A stretch of 55,764 bases of DNA from Aliibacillus thermotolerans (GTDB taxonomy: Bacteria; Bacillota; Bacilli; Bacillales; Marinococcaceae). The notes under the pieces were generated by a model. That model was not told the DNA's origin and ran no database searches. It worked only from the letters and a program-made list of their open reading frames with translations. The stretch's first letter is position 1; each line of letters starts with the position of its first letter. Made by a program: the position numbers and the translations under genes. This document shows, in pieces, positions 19,706 through 29,300 of the stretch. The stretch lies in NCBI RefSeq assembly GCF_027853235.1, contig NZ_WKJG01000024.1, positions 1-55,764 on the forward strand, written 5' to 3'.

Positions 19706-20079
19706 TCGGAGGATTTTTCAGGAACACGGAATAATGTCTCGCCTGGTTTCGTTAAGTAGTAATCTTTTCGTGCAATGTCCGCTATGTAATTTAAATCGTT
19801 ATAATTCTCTATATCTTGTTCCAAACGAGCTTGTTCCGCCTGTAAAGCCTCTAATTGTTCCTGTAAAGCAGCCTGTTCTTCGTTAATGGAATGAAGCGTC
19901 ATCGTTTGAGAAACGAGGGTGACCGTAAAAATAGCCGCTAAGATCACCCCAATTGAACCAAGAACTATCAGGCGCCGGAAAAGCCCTCGCCGCCGTTTTT
20001 CCATCATGCGTTCTTCCTGTTCCTTTGCTTGGATATACGACTCGTGAATCTGTGTTACTTTTTTCTTATTTGCAATCAA
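19702..20079 (-). CDS. divIC: Cell division protein DivIC (FtsB-like)
   Basis: Bitopic divisome protein that works with FtsL and DivIB. The 125-aa protein has a cytoplasmic basic N-terminus ('MMEKRRRGLFRR'), one membrane helix (about 36-57) and an extracellular coiled coil ('INEEQAALQEQLEALQAEQARLEQDIE', heptads from about residue 65 to 92). Its start TTG at 20079 overlaps the yabQ stop (TTGA), with GGAGG 8 bases upstream. It lies at the end of the yabP-yabQ-divIC unit, as in B. subtilis. Confidence 0.93.
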   Translation of the reverse strand: MIANKKKVTQIHESYIQAKEQEERMMEKRRRGLFRRLIVLGSIGVILAAIFTVTLVSQTMTLHSINEEQAALQEQLEALQAEQARLEQDIENYNDLNYIADIARKDYYLTKPGETLFRVPEKSSD

Positions 20080-20666
20080 CGCCCATCCCTCCGATTTTTA
20101 AATGCCCATTCTTTCATTTTGAATGCCAATATGCGGACATGTTTCTCAACTGACGGTGGAACGACTAGTCGAATGAGTGGCTTTAATAGTACGTACAATC
20201 CTTTGAGTAAAAATAATAGACCATTTCCTATAAAAGTGAAAACACGAATGATGATTGTAACCATTATCATAACGAAGCTCGTGAATAGTTTCAATACAAA
20301 TCGGAATGGTTGTATTATGAACAACCGTATCATGGAAACGACAAAACGCCTAATCGCCTGGCAAATCGATATGATGCTTTCCATGATTCGTAAAAAAGAA
20401 ACCCGTCCCCACCGATAATAAAGAAAGAAGCCGAAAAGCAACGCAAGGAATATATAAAAGCGAAGTTCTCCTTCATTGACGCGCCATAATACATAAAAGA
20501 CAACTACCGATTGAACGATCCAAAACAACAGATCAAAGAGCGCCCGCAGCCAAAACGATTGCAAGAGTCGCACGAGCAAACGATGATACACATCGATTTG
20601 GATTCCGACCATCATCCCCGTCGCAACCATCGCAAACATCGTTTGAAATTGCACGGAAAGACTCAC
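20076..20666 (-). CDS. yabQ: Spore cortex biosynthesis protein YabQ
   Basis: Mother-cell membrane protein needed for spore cortex formation. The 196-aa protein has four to five hydrophobic segments (about 5-25, 38-60, 65-85, 120-140) and a basic C-terminus. The N-terminal 'QFQTMFAMVATGMMVGI' resembles the family start. The GTG at 20666 overlaps the yabP stop as GTGA; the stop overlaps divIC. In B. subtilis yabP and yabQ are transcribed by sigma-E; no clear sigma-E site was recognised here. Confidence 0.88.
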   Translation of the reverse strand: MSLSVQFQTMFAMVATGMMVGIQIDVYHRLLVRLLQSFWLRALFDLLFWIVQSVVVFYVLWRVNEGELRFYIFLALLFGFFLYYRWGRVSFLRIMESIISICQAIRRFVVSMIRLFIIQPFRFVLKLFTSFVMIMVTIIIRVFTFIGNGLLFLLKGLYVLLKPLIRLVVPPSVEKHVRILAFKMKEWAFKNRRDGR

Positions 20667-20959
20667 TTAAACAACTTCCCTAAGAACCCTTTAGAAGAGT
20701 TACTCGTTTGATCGACATATACCAGGTCGTCCACTTTCCCTTCAATAGAAACGACACCTTCATGTAAATCTAAATTTTTCATGTGTAACTGATGCCCTCT
20801 CACCGACAAAAACCCAAGGGTTGTTTCTAATAGAAACTCTTCATTGTCAAAACTTTCTACTTCTTTCACGCCAGTGATTTCCAATGTCTTCCGATTTTTC
20901 ATCACAATGTCGTGGGATACTTGTCCGCGTTGGAGCGTCGGGTCTTCTTTAAAAGACAT
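20663..20959 (-). CDS. yabP: Sporulation protein YabP
   Basis: 98-aa YabP/YqfC-family protein required for spore development. It has the family features 'MKNRKTLEITGVKEVESFD', 'TLGFLSVRGHQLHMKNLDL' and 'GVVSIEGKVDDLVY', a beta-rich fold. The ATG at 20959 follows AGGAT. It is coupled to yabQ by a GTGA overlap. Confidence 0.93.
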   Translation of the reverse strand: MSFKEDPTLQRGQVSHDIVMKNRKTLEITGVKEVESFDNEEFLLETTLGFLSVRGHQLHMKNLDLHEGVVSIEGKVDDLVYVDQTSNSSKGFLGKLFK

Positions 20960-21055
20960 ACTATCCTCTCCCTTTATTGCTTCCTGTATCCCAACTATAT
21001 GCTTGCCCTATGAAAAATAGTATGAAAAAGTTGCTCGTCTTTTCCGACAGAAAAA

Positions 21056-21313
21056 CTAAGACAAAGATTCTTCTTTTCGTACGGTATACATGGACTCCGC
21101 ATCTTCTTTTTTCGTCGAATCTTTTAGTTCCGTCACTTCGATCGTTAACACTTTATTTCCGAATTGAATGGATACTTCATCTCCTACTTTCACTTCCGTT
21201 CCGGCTTTTGCCTTCTGACCGTTAATTTGAATTCTTCCTAGGGATGCCACTTCTTTTGCCAATGTCCTTCTTTTAATTAACCGTGAAACTTTTAAAAATT
21301 TATCTATTCTCAT
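21056..21313 (-). CDS. yabO: S4-domain RNA-binding protein RlbA/HslR family (YabO)
   Basis: 85-aa protein consisting mostly of an S4 RNA-binding domain ('[21 protein letters not shown]', '[20 protein letters not shown]'), similar to heat-shock protein Hsp15, which binds stalled 50S subunits; in Firmicutes a role in ribosome quality control is likely. The start is ATG at 21313, with GGAGG 8 bases upstream lying inside mazG, which it overlaps by 14 bases. Length matches B. subtilis YabO. Confidence 0.93.
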   Translation of the reverse strand: MRIDKFLKVSRLIKRRTLAKEVASLGRIQINGQKAKAGTEVKVGDEVSIQFGNKVLTIEVTELKDSTKKEDAESMYTVRKEESLS

Positions 21314-22790
21314 CTCTGTTGCCTCCATTTTCTAACCCTTTTGCCTCTTCCCACAAGGCGTCCATTTGTGCAAGCGTCATTTGTTCCAACGAATCCCCAC
21401 GCTTCTTCGCTTCCGTTTCGATATACGCAAATCTTTCTTCAAACTTTCGATTTGTCATATGAAGGGCTTCTTCCGGATGAATGCGATAAAAACGACCGAG
21501 ATTGACGAGGGCAAATAACACGTCGCCAAATTCTTTTTTCATCGCTTCTTCTGCTCTGTTTTTCGTTTCTTTTTGAAATTCTTTTAGTTCTTCCTTTACT
21601 TTCTCCCAAACCGGCTCTATTTCCTTCCAATCAAAACCAACTTTTGCTGCTTGTTTTTGTAATTCATAAGCCCGCATGATAGGAGAGATAGAAGACGAGA
21701 CCGAAGAAAGGAGAGAAGTTTCGGCTTTTTTCTCTTCTTGTTTGATTTGTTCCCAATTTATCGCAACATCCTCTGCCGTCTCGGCTTTTTTGTTTCCAAA
21801 GACGTGCGGATGGCGCCGAATCATTTTTTCTGTTAATGTTTCGATGACATCGTAAATATTAAAATAGCCGTTTTCTTCTCCAATTTCCGCATGAAGCATG
21901 ACTTGTAATAACACATCCCCCAGTTCTTCTTGGAGGTGTTCATCATCTTCTCGATCAATCGCATCAATGACTTCGTACGTTTCTTCGATTAAATATTTTT
22001 TTAATGTATGGTGGGTTTGTTCCCGGTCCCACGGGCAACCTTCTGGGCTTCGTAACGTATGAATAACATCTTTCAAGGTAGAAAACTCATGATACAACAA
22101 CTCTTTTTCTGTCACAGGAGGAACATACAGTGCCGTTACATTGTCCACCGTTATTTCCCGATCTAATTCGTACAGTTTCAATCGTTTCAACTGCTCGTTT
22201 GCTCCTCCTGCCTGGGTGACCAACGTCACTTCATAATCGTCGGGGTATTTTTCCATTAACGTCAGTTTCACCGATGAAGCAACTATTTGATCATACAATT
22301 GGCTAATAATGACGTGCTGGGTCATCACAATGTCTTTGCTTTGAAAAGCCGTGGCATCAAGTAATTGAAAACCGTCATTCGGATCGATGGAAAGAGCAGT
22401 AAAAATCGGATCAAGAAAGCTTTGTCCCCCTTCGATATGAAGCGTCAGTTCTTTTTTTCGTTCACGTTCTAAAAGCAATTGCACCGTTTGTTCCGCAACG
22501 AGAGGGTGACCGGGAACGGCATAATAAATGCGCCCTTCTTTTTTTGCCGCTTCCAATAGCTTTTTGACAATCGTTTCATACACTTTTTCAAACTGGTCGT
22601 AACTTTCATACAGAGAATCAAAACTTTGATACGTCACTCCCATTTGTTCTAATTCGGGAATGAGCGGGTGTTCTTTTGTTCGTAAAAACAAAGGTTTCGC
22701 CTGCTGTAACGTTTGATATACCCCATAAGGAAGTTGGTTCAAATCCCCTGCTCCCAGTCCGAGTACCGTAATGGTTGGTGTTGTCGTCAT
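21300..22790 (-). CDS. mazG: Tetrapyrrole methylase-MazG fusion protein YabN
   Basis: 496-aa two-domain protein. Residues 1-215 are an S-adenosylmethionine-dependent tetrapyrrole-methylase fold ('[16 protein letters not shown]', '[12 protein letters not shown]'), and residues 230-480 are two MazG nucleotide pyrophosphohydrolase repeats ('[18 protein letters not shown]', '[10 protein letters not shown]', '[14 protein letters not shown]'; then '[14 protein letters not shown]'). The MazG part probably removes aberrant nucleoside triphosphates; the substrate of the methylase part is not known. It starts 7 bases after yabM and overlaps yabO. Confidence 0.94.
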   Translation of the reverse strand: MTTTPTITVLGLGAGDLNQLPYGVYQTLQQAKPLFLRTKEHPLIPELEQMGVTYQSFDSLYESYDQFEKVYETIVKKLLEAAKKEGRIYYAVPGHPLVAEQTVQLLLERERKKELTLHIEGGQSFLDPIFTALSIDPNDGFQLLDATAFQSKDIVMTQHVIISQLYDQIVASSVKLTLMEKYPDDYEVTLVTQAGGANEQLKRLKLYELDREITVDNVTALYVPPVTEKELLYHEFSTLKDVIHTLRSPEGCPWDREQTHHTLKKYLIEETYEVIDAIDREDDEHLQEELGDVLLQVMLHAEIGEENGYFNIYDVIETLTEKMIRRHPHVFGNKKAETAEDVAINWEQIKQEEKKAETSLLSSVSSSISPIMRAYELQKQAAKVGFDWKEIEPVWEKVKEELKEFQKETKNRAEEAMKKEFGDVLFALVNLGRFYRIHPEEALHMTNRKFEERFAYIETEAKKRGDSLEQMTLAQMDALWEEAKGLENGGNRDENR

Positions 22791-22797
22791 TTTTTCT

Positions 22798-24396
22798 TTA
22801 CGACTCCTTTCTCCGTATGTATCGTTCCATTTGACTCAAAAGGGGAAGCCGAACTCGTTCTTCTTTCGTGAAAAGCGAAAACTGTATCGTAAACTGGAGA
22901 AACATCCAAGCACCTATACTTGCCACGACAAGAGAAATAATTGTCGCTCCAACTCTTCCATCAGGAACAATCCACTCGAGCAATGTTAGAAGGCCGTATA
23001 CAAAGATCCCCATAAAAAACAAAGCTTTTCCCATTTTCCATAACCAACGAAGAGGAGGAAAGTCCATCCAATTTTTGTGATAAATCACATAGACGTTACT
23101 TCCTGCAGTGACTACGAAACCGATAACGGTCGCAATGGCGGCACCGACACCACCGGAGAGAGGAATGAATAGGGTATTCCCAACCGCTTTCACAAGTAAA
23201 CCGAGCAAAAGAAAAAAAGCAGGCCGGACAAAATCATTGTGTCCTTGCATCACTGCGGAAGTCGTTGTAATCACACCGCTCGCAATGAGTGAGAATGCAA
23301 GGATGCGTATAAATATTGTTCCTTCCTTGTTTTCAAACAGCATCATATTTACCGGCTCCGCAATCAGGCACAGTCCGATGGCAGCAGCTGCCCCGATTAA
23401 TAACGCTACCCGCACCGCCAAACCACCAAAGTAACGTGATCGAGCCATGTTATTCTCCGTGATTTCCCGATGAATGAGAGGAACAATCACCATGGCAAAA
23501 GTAGAAGCGATGACAGTTCCGAATTGCAGAAGTGGCTGTCCCCGATCAAACACTCCTTTTAACTCTTTTGCGTCCAGCGCCCCTAATCCGCTTGCTTGTA
23601 ACAATCGGGGCAAAGTAAACGCGTCCACCATTTGATATAAAATAAACATCATGGACGTCATAGCAATGAGAAATCCTTGCACAAAAAGCGTCGTTGTCAT
23701 TTCTCGAACGCGGTTTTTTACCCGCTGAAATGAGAGGGAGACAAATGAAGGTCGCGACCGAAACACGCGGTAACTTAAATAAAGAACCCCTGCCCCGCTC
23801 CCGAGAATCGAACCGAGCGCCGCTCCAATTCCAGCAGCATACGCATCTTTTCCGGCATATACAACGAAAGCCGCGAAAGATAAAATACAAGCAACTCGCA
23901 CGAATTGCTCCGTTAAATGGGAAACAGCGGTAGAATGCATATCTCCAATTCCTTGAAAAAACCCCCGCATACTCGAAAAAAACGGGACAAATAAAAATAC
24001 AACGGAAATAATTTGTAACGGTGTCGTAAGTTTTACATCTCCCATCCAATTTGCAATGATGGGAGCAGAAAAAAACAGGACAAAAAATAAAACAAAATGA
24101 AAAATACTCAACAACACAAAAGAAGCAAGAGCTGTTTCTAATGCCTCCTTGTCTCCGTTTTTTAACTCTGCTTCCGTCACCATTTTTGCAATGACGACAG
24201 GAAATCCGTACAGCGAAACGACCATCGCCGCACCGTAAAATGGATACACTTGTTGATAGACATAATACCCTAGATCCCCGGTCATATTTTGATAAGGAAC
24301 ACGATAAAGGGCACTCAGAACTTTCCCTATAAAAGTAGCAACGGTAACCAATAATACCCCGTTTAAGAAACGATTTCCCTTGCTCTTTTGCGTCAT
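22798..24396 (-). CDS. yabM: Polysaccharide/lipid flippase of the SpoVB family (YabM)
   Basis: 532-aa polytopic membrane protein of the MOP/MVF flippase superfamily with about 14 predicted membrane helices. It begins 'NGVLLVTVATFIGKVLSALYRVPYQN', typical of SpoVB-like lipid II or oligosaccharide flippases (shortened motif: GKVLSALYRVPYQ). The start ATG at 24396 has AAGGAG 8 bases upstream. It occupies the yabM position between spoVT and yabN. Peptidoglycan precursor transport is the likely role, but the substrate is not shown. Confidence 0.9.
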   Translation of the reverse strand: MTQKSKGNRFLNGVLLVTVATFIGKVLSALYRVPYQNMTGDLGYYVYQQVYPFYGAAMVVSLYGFPVVIAKMVTEAELKNGDKEALETALASFVLLSIFHFVLFFVLFFSAPIIANWMGDVKLTTPLQIISVVFLFVPFFSSMRGFFQGIGDMHSTAVSHLTEQFVRVACILSFAAFVVYAGKDAYAAGIGAALGSILGSGAGVLYLSYRVFRSRPSFVSLSFQRVKNRVREMTTTLFVQGFLIAMTSMMFILYQMVDAFTLPRLLQASGLGALDAKELKGVFDRGQPLLQFGTVIASTFAMVIVPLIHREITENNMARSRYFGGLAVRVALLIGAAAAIGLCLIAEPVNMMLFENKEGTIFIRILAFSLIASGVITTTSAVMQGHNDFVRPAFFLLLGLLVKAVGNTLFIPLSGGVGAAIATVIGFVVTAGSNVYVIYHKNWMDFPPLRWLWKMGKALFFMGIFVYGLLTLLEWIVPDGRVGATIISLVVASIGAWMFLQFTIQFSLFTKEERVRLPLLSQMERYIRRKES

Positions 24397-24454
24397 ACGT
24401 CATTCTCCTTTTCCGTCCTCATTATATCAAAATATTGATATATTCGGGGAGAAA

Positions 24455-24497
24455 GGAAAAGACGCAATTGGCTTTTAACTTTTACCAATTGCGTCTT
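24455..24497 (-). terminator. Terminator of spoVT
   Basis: A 13-bp perfect stem (24459-24471 with 24485-24497) a few bases after the spoVT stop, followed by TTTTCC on the minus strand. Confidence 0.85.
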
Positions 24498-24502
24498 AAA
24501 GA

Positions 24503-25045
24503 TTATTGTTCCATTTGTCGCGCTAAAAAGCTCGCTGCCGTTTCCAAGAGCTTGCCGGAGATTGCTTCATCTACTTTTCCTTCTTTCGCAATCATCACCA
24601 CTGCCCCGATTGGATCACCATTTGCAATAATTGGTGCCACGGCGTATCCTTTCATCGTTTCTTCGTGGTCACTGACAAGATTGTACTCCCCTTTTATCGA
24701 GGTCACTTTCGTTTTACGTTCTTGAATCGCTTCTTCCACGACGCGGCCAATGCTTTTGTTTGCATATTCTTTCCGCGCACCGCCTGAAACAGCGATATAC
24801 GTGTCGCGATCTGCGACAAGAATCGGATGGTGAAGAGTATCATATAAGGCCTCTGCATATTCTTTCGCAAAATCGCTTAACTCTGAGATAGGAGAGTATT
24901 TTTTCAAAATAACTTCTCCTTCTCGGTCCACAAAAATTTCTAAAGGATCTCCTTCACGGATACGCAACGTACGACGAATTTCTTTCGGTATCACTACCCT
25001 TCCTAGATCATCGATACGGCGCACAATGCCTGTTGCTTTCATCAT
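24503..25045 (-). CDS. spoVT: Stage V sporulation protein T, transcription regulator
   Basis: AbrB-type regulator that tunes forespore sigma-G genes. The protein (about 180 aa) has an N-terminal swapped-hairpin DNA-binding domain ('MKATGIVRRIDDLGRVVIPK', residues 2-50) and a C-terminal GAF-like domain that includes 'YIAVSGGARKEYANKSIG' and 'VAPIIANGDPIGAVVM'. Two adjacent ATG codons (25045 and 25042) follow AGGAGG; either gives the known N-terminus. The longer open frame upstream crosses the promoter region and is not used. Flanked by mfd and yabM. Confidence 0.96.
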   Translation of the reverse strand: MMKATGIVRRIDDLGRVVIPKEIRRTLRIREGDPLEIFVDREGEVILKKYSPISELSDFAKEYAEALYDTLHHPILVADRDTYIAVSGGARKEYANKSIGRVVEEAIQERKTKVTSIKGEYNLVSDHEETMKGYAVAPIIANGDPIGAVVMIAKEGKVDEAISGKLLETAASFLARQMEQ

Positions 25046-25091
25046 GGAAGCGCCTCCTTTTCCTTTCGTTGTTGTAATTCTTGATGTATGC

Positions 25092-25116
25092 GAGGCAAAT
25101 AAAAACTTTTTGCCTC
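25092..25116 (+). terminator. Hairpin with plus-strand T-tract between mfd and spoVT
   Basis: The arms GAGGCAAA and TTTGCCTC enclose a 9-base loop, followed on the plus strand by TTTTTGTATTG. It has terminator form only for plus-strand transcripts, yet no plus-strand gene precedes it. On the minus strand the same region could include a weak sigma-G promoter for spoVT (GCAAA, 18 bp, CATACAT), in line with the known forespore control of the gene. Confidence 0.4.
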
Positions 25117-25194
25117 TTTTTGTATTGTTTTTATTATCCACCAATGGAAAAGAACTATTCATGATTGAGAGAAAAGTTGGCATTTCTTTAAAAT

Positions 25195-28100
25195 TTATCG
25201 ATTGTTATGAAGTCTGCTCTTTTTTTCTTTTTTCATCTCTGGTATATGTTCGATAATATGGGACAGAACATCTAAAAAGCGCCGAGTTTGTAAGCGGGTG
25301 TGATGAATTGCCAACTTCATCTTCCCACCGCTTGTACCAATTCCGACTTGCCGTGCATCTTTTCCGAGTTGGTCAATGACTTGAACCAATTTCGCTCCAT
25401 CCGTTTGAGCGCTCGTCTCTTCTCCTAACAGAATCGTCGTTTTCTTCCCTTCTTGCACGATGGATTCCACTCCATACTGCTCAGCTAACAATTTGATTTT
25501 TGTTAAAGTAAATAAATCTGCGGTTTCTTGTGGAAATTCACCGAAACGATCAATCATTTCATCTTGTAAATCTTCTAGATCCGACATCGTTTCTAAACCT
25601 TTGAATCGTTTATACATTTCAATTTTTTGTTTAGAGTCACGGATGTATGATTCCGGAATGTACGCATCTACCGGTACTTCTAATTCGACGCTCACTTTTT
25701 TCTCTTCTTTCTCTCGGATTCCTTTTCGTTCTTCGATTGCTTCTTTTAACATTTGGGAGTATAAATCAAAACCAACGGAATCAATAAATCCATGTTGCTC
25801 AGCTCCAAGAAGATTTCCCGCTCCTCGAATCGATAAATCGCGCATCGCAATTTTAAATCCTGAGCCGAGCTCGGTAAATTCTTTAATCGCTTGCAGTCGC
25901 TTTTCCGCCACTTCCGTCAACACTTTATCTCGTTGGTACGTAAAATAAGCGTAGGCAATTCGATTGGAACGACCTACTCGACCACGGATTTGATACAGTT
26001 GAGAAAGTCCCATTTGATCTGCGTTGTAAATGATGAGTGTATTTACATTCGGGATGTCGACTCCTGTCTCAATAATCGTTGTCGTCACTAACACGTCTTT
26101 TTCCCCTTCTAAGAAATCAAGCATGACCGCTTCTAGTTCTTGCTCATTCATTTGTCCGTGCGCATAAGTTACTTCCGCATCCGGAACGACTGATTGAATC
26201 TGTTCTGCCATGCGACTAATATCTTCCACACGGTTATATAAAAAGTACACTTGTCCTCCGCGGGAAATTTCACGTTCAATCGCCTCTTTTACTAATTGGA
26301 GATTGTACTCCATCACATACGTTTGCACAGGAAAACGATTCTCAGGTGGCGTTTCAATTAAAGACAAGTCGCGCACCCCGATCATCGACATGTGTAACGT
26401 TCGAGGAATTGGTGTCGCTGTAAGGGTTAACACATCCACGTTCGCTTTCATTTTTTTTATTTTTTCTTTATGGGTCACACCAAAACGTTGTTCTTCATCG
26501 ACGACAAGTAAACCTAAATCTTTAAAAACAACATCTTTGGATAATAAACGATGGGTTCCAATCACTAAATCAATTCCTCCGGTTTTTAAGCTACGGATTG
26601 TTTCTGCCTGTTCTTTTCTGGTGCGAAATCGACTTAATAAACCGATATTGATTGGATAATCGCGGAATCGTTCAGCAATCGTATCATAATGTTGTTGCGC
26701 TAAAATGGTCGTAGGAACAAGCATGGCAACTTGTTTTCCGTCTAAAATCGCTTTAAACATGGCACGAATTGCGACCTCCGTTTTACCGTAACCGACATCC
26801 CCACAAAGCAGTCGATCCATGGGACGGTCTCTTTCCATATCTCGTTTAATTTCTTCAATAGCTTTTAACTGATCTTCAGTCTCTTGATAAGGAAAAGTCG
26901 CTGCAAATGCTTTCTCTTCCGCTTCATGATTGGAAAAAGCGTAACCTTTGGAAGCTTCCCGTTCCGCATACAATTTAATTAAATCATCGGCGATATCTTG
27001 TACGGAAGATTCTACTTTTCTTTTCACTCTCTTCCATTCATTTCCGCCTAGCTTATAAATTTTCGGAGTCGTCTCTTCTGAAGCGACATATTTTTGCACT
27101 TGGTCAATTTGTTCGACAGGGACGTACAATTTATCATTGCCGGCATACTGAATATGCAAATAATCTTTATGGACCCCATTTACTTCTAACGTTTGCATGC
27201 CTAAATATTTTCCAATCCCATGGTTGACGTGCACCACTAAATCGCCGACTTGTAATTCAGAGTAACTTTTAATTCTTTCTGCGTTAGATAACGTTTGTTT
27301 ACGTCGTCTTCTTTTTACTTTTTTCGTAAAAATCTCTTGTTCTGTAATGACGACTAATCGTTCGTCCGGAAGTTCGAAACCACTATTTAACTGTCCTTCT
27401 ACAATGGAAGGGCGTCCAGTGGACAACTCTCCATCTTTTGGAATCATGTCCGCTTCGATACGATAATCGTGTAACACATTTTGTAGACGTTCAGCCCGCT
27501 CTTGGTCAGAAGCAACAAAGACAATTTTATATTTTCCTTTCTGCCAACGTCCTACTTCTTTTTGAAGAACAGGCATTTGACCGTGAAATTGTTGCATCGC
27601 TTTACACGTCACATTAGCAATGTTTTCCAGTTGCATGGAAGAGAATTTTTTTATAAAGAGAGAAAAATAGACACGGCTCCCCTCAAAATACGTCATTAAC
27701 CGCTCACTATGAAGAGACATCGAAAGATCCGTTGGAATATCTCCTCGTTCCACAGTAGCAACCATCCATTCGGCTTCTTCCTTATCTAATCTTTCCGCCA
27801 TTTCTTGCACTCTCGTTACTTCATCGATAAACAAAACAAATTTGTCAGAAAAATAAGATAAAATGGTGACCGGATTTTCATAAAATAATTGCACATATTT
27901 GTATATAGAATCAAACCGATGTTGCTCTTTTAATTCTTCAATTTCAAAAGTAATATTTTCTCTTAATTGTTCTTTCAGTTCTTTCTTTTTTACTTTTTTC
28001 AACGTATTCGCTAATGCTTCTTCTAATTGTTCGCTTGCTCGATCAAAATGTTCTTTATAAAGTATCAGCTCAGAAGCCGGGCCAAAGGTGACTTCTTGAA

Positions 28101-28752
28101 CGGGATCCAGTGAACGTTGGTCTTCTACTTGGAAATAACGAATCGAGTCAATTTCCGTATCAAACAACTCTATCCGAAGCGGATGTGCTTCGGTTAAAGG
28201 ATAAATATCAACAATGCCACCACGGATGCTATATTCCCCAGGCGCAGATACCATGTCACTACGAACGTAACCGAGCGAATTGACTTGTTTTATAAACTCG
28301 TCTAAATCAATGTCGTCTCCATTCTTAAGCGTTATTTGAGCAGCTTTCCAAAGATGAACGGGCGGCAATAATCTTCTAAGTCCTGCTACAGGCACGATCA
28401 CGACTCCGCTAAAATCATCCCGTGTTAACTGATTTAATACCTCCACTCGATCCGCTCTCATTTCCGGACTTGCTATCGCAATTTCTGACGCAATTAATTC
28501 ATTTACGGGGTAAATATAAACGTCTTCATCAATCATATCAACGAGATCGTCGTACATTTTTTGTGCTTGGTATAAAGTATGCGTCACGATGACAACTGGT
28601 CGTGAAAGGGATGATTTCGTTAATGAGATAAAAAAAGACCGAGCCGAACCACTTAACCCAGTAACAAGTTGTTCCTTCAGCCCTTTTTTCATCCCTTCGA
28701 CCACTGCCTTCAAGTGATCATTTTTGGCAAGGGCTTGCTCTATACCCTTCAT
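25195..28752 (-). CDS. mfd: Transcription-repair coupling factor
   Basis: 1185-aa ATP-dependent translocase that removes stalled RNA polymerase and recruits UvrA. It has the UvrB-like N-terminal region ('TGLSGSARSFFI', 'APGEYSIRGGIVDIYP'), the RNA polymerase-interacting CarD-like domain ('LQVGDLVVHVNHGIGKYLGM', about 495-515), a superfamily 2 helicase core with Walker A 'LLCGDVGYGKTEVAIRA', DEEQ box 'VVDEEQRFGV', motif III 'LTATPIPRTL' and motif VI 'QIRGRVGRS', and the TRCF C-terminal domain. Length is normal. The ATG at 28752 is preceded by GGAGG. Confidence 0.97.
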   Translation of the reverse strand: MKGIEQALAKNDHLKAVVEGMKKGLKEQLVTGLSGSARSFFISLTKSSLSRPVVIVTHTLYQAQKMYDDLVDMIDEDVYIYPVNELIASEIAIASPEMRADRVEVLNQLTRDDFSGVVIVPVAGLRRLLPPVHLWKAAQITLKNGDDIDLDEFIKQVNSLGYVRSDMVSAPGEYSIRGGIVDIYPLTEAHPLRIELFDTEIDSIRYFQVEDQRSLDPVQEVTFGPASELILYKEHFDRASEQLEEALANTLKKVKKKELKEQLRENITFEIEELKEQHRFDSIYKYVQLFYENPVTILSYFSDKFVLFIDEVTRVQEMAERLDKEEAEWMVATVERGDIPTDLSMSLHSERLMTYFEGSRVYFSLFIKKFSSMQLENIANVTCKAMQQFHGQMPVLQKEVGRWQKGKYKIVFVASDQERAERLQNVLHDYRIEADMIPKDGELSTGRPSIVEGQLNSGFELPDERLVVITEQEIFTKKVKRRRRKQTLSNAERIKSYSELQVGDLVVHVNHGIGKYLGMQTLEVNGVHKDYLHIQYAGNDKLYVPVEQIDQVQKYVASEETTPKIYKLGGNEWKRVKRKVESSVQDIADDLIKLYAEREASKGYAFSNHEAEEKAFAATFPYQETEDQLKAIEEIKRDMERDRPMDRLLCGDVGYGKTEVAIRAMFKAILDGKQVAMLVPTTILAQQHYDTIAERFRDYPINIGLLSRFRTRKEQAETIRSLKTGGIDLVIGTHRLLSKDVVFKDLGLLVVDEEQRFGVTHKEKIKKMKANVDVLTLTATPIPRTLHMSMIGVRDLSLIETPPENRFPVQTYVMEYNLQLVKEAIEREISRGGQVYFLYNRVEDISRMAEQIQSVVPDAEVTYAHGQMNEQELEAVMLDFLEGEKDVLVTTTIIETGVDIPNVNTLIIYNADQMGLSQLYQIRGRVGRSNRIAYAYFTYQRDKVLTEVAEKRLQAIKEFTELGSGFKIAMRDLSIRGAGNLLGAEQHGFIDSVGFDLYSQMLKEAIEERKGIREKEEKKVSVELEVPVDAYIPESYIRDSKQKIEMYKRFKGLETMSDLEDLQDEMIDRFGEFPQETADLFTLTKIKLLAEQYGVESIVQEGKKTTILLGEETSAQTDGAKLVQVIDQLGKDARQVGIGTSGGKMKLAIHHTRLQTRRFLDVLSHIIEHIPEMKKEKKSRLHNNR

Positions 28753-28888
28753 GTATATGTTCCTCCTTCAATTCTTTCCGTCAACTGCTTAAAAACTTTC
28801 ATCTTATAAATAACAACTTATGAAAAAAGACAATTTCCATGCCTTCTATCGATATCTCTACTCGGTAACTCTTTTTACGATTTTAATG

Positions 28889-28945
28889 GAAAAAGGGACC
28901 GATCCACTTTCTTTATATCAAGGGATCCGTCCTTCACTTTTCATT
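28889..28945 (-). terminator. Imperfect hairpin upstream of mfd
   Basis: On the minus strand AAGGACGGATCC pairs with GGATCGGTCCCTT (one bulge, one mismatch), followed by TTTCC. It may terminate the ctc-pth-fin side before mfd. The gap between mfd and fin (28753-29296) holds no credible gene; its right half is repeat sequence described separately. Confidence 0.4.
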
Positions 28946-29142
28946 TTATAAACCATGTTTTCCTATAGTGATAAGAAGTGTTGGATGGATTGCGTGAATG
29001 TATCTCGAATTCGCGTGCAGCGATCGCTTTGACTTCTACTGTTTGACTTGTGCAAGTCAGGTCAGATAAAGGAAGGAAAAACTGCTTGTTAAAAAGGACG
29101 TCGCCTAAACCCCCTCACGTACTGCGCGTAACACAGAGGTCC

Positions 29143-29218
29143 ATACGTCCTGCACCTGCGATTACTCGGTGCAAAAAGAGTCATTGAAGTATCTCCAAAT
29201 AGATTTTGTGTAAGTCAG
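29143..29218 (-). repeat. Dispersed repeat D, copy 1
   Basis: About 75 bases of this interval, read on the minus strand, match the plus strand at about 38228-38312. The shared core is CCGAGTAATCGCAGG with GCAGGACGTA after it, and ACAAAATCTA and ATACTTC before it. No coding potential. It lies next to a fragment of the hairpin-repeat family found at 45364-45945. Confidence 0.7.
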
Positions 29219-29224
29219 AACGTG

Positions 29225-29300
29225 ACAGAAGTCAAAAAGCGACTTCTGACCCCGTTCTTCCACCGCCTTCGCGCCTAAGCGGTTGCTTCAGCTTTTCTAG
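29225..29300 (-). repeat. Truncated hairpin repeat (type C) fused to the end of fin
   Basis: Read on the minus strand, GAAAAGC...GCAACCGCTTAGGCGCG...AGAAGTCGCTTTTTGACTTCT corresponds to the 5' two thirds of the unit at 45364-45468. The 3' end (CTAGACA) is missing. The repeat begins at the fin stop codon, suggesting insertion or recombination exactly there. Confidence 0.75.

Noticed and set aside
23546-24403. 285-codon minus-strand open frame inside yabM
   Set aside because: Shadow of yabM in another frame; composition is Cys/Arg-rich with no recognisable domain, while yabM is a clear flippase.
24503-25183. Longer spoVT start at 25183
   Set aside because: The added 46 residues have no homology, and AGGAGG sits directly before the ATG pair at 25042-25045.
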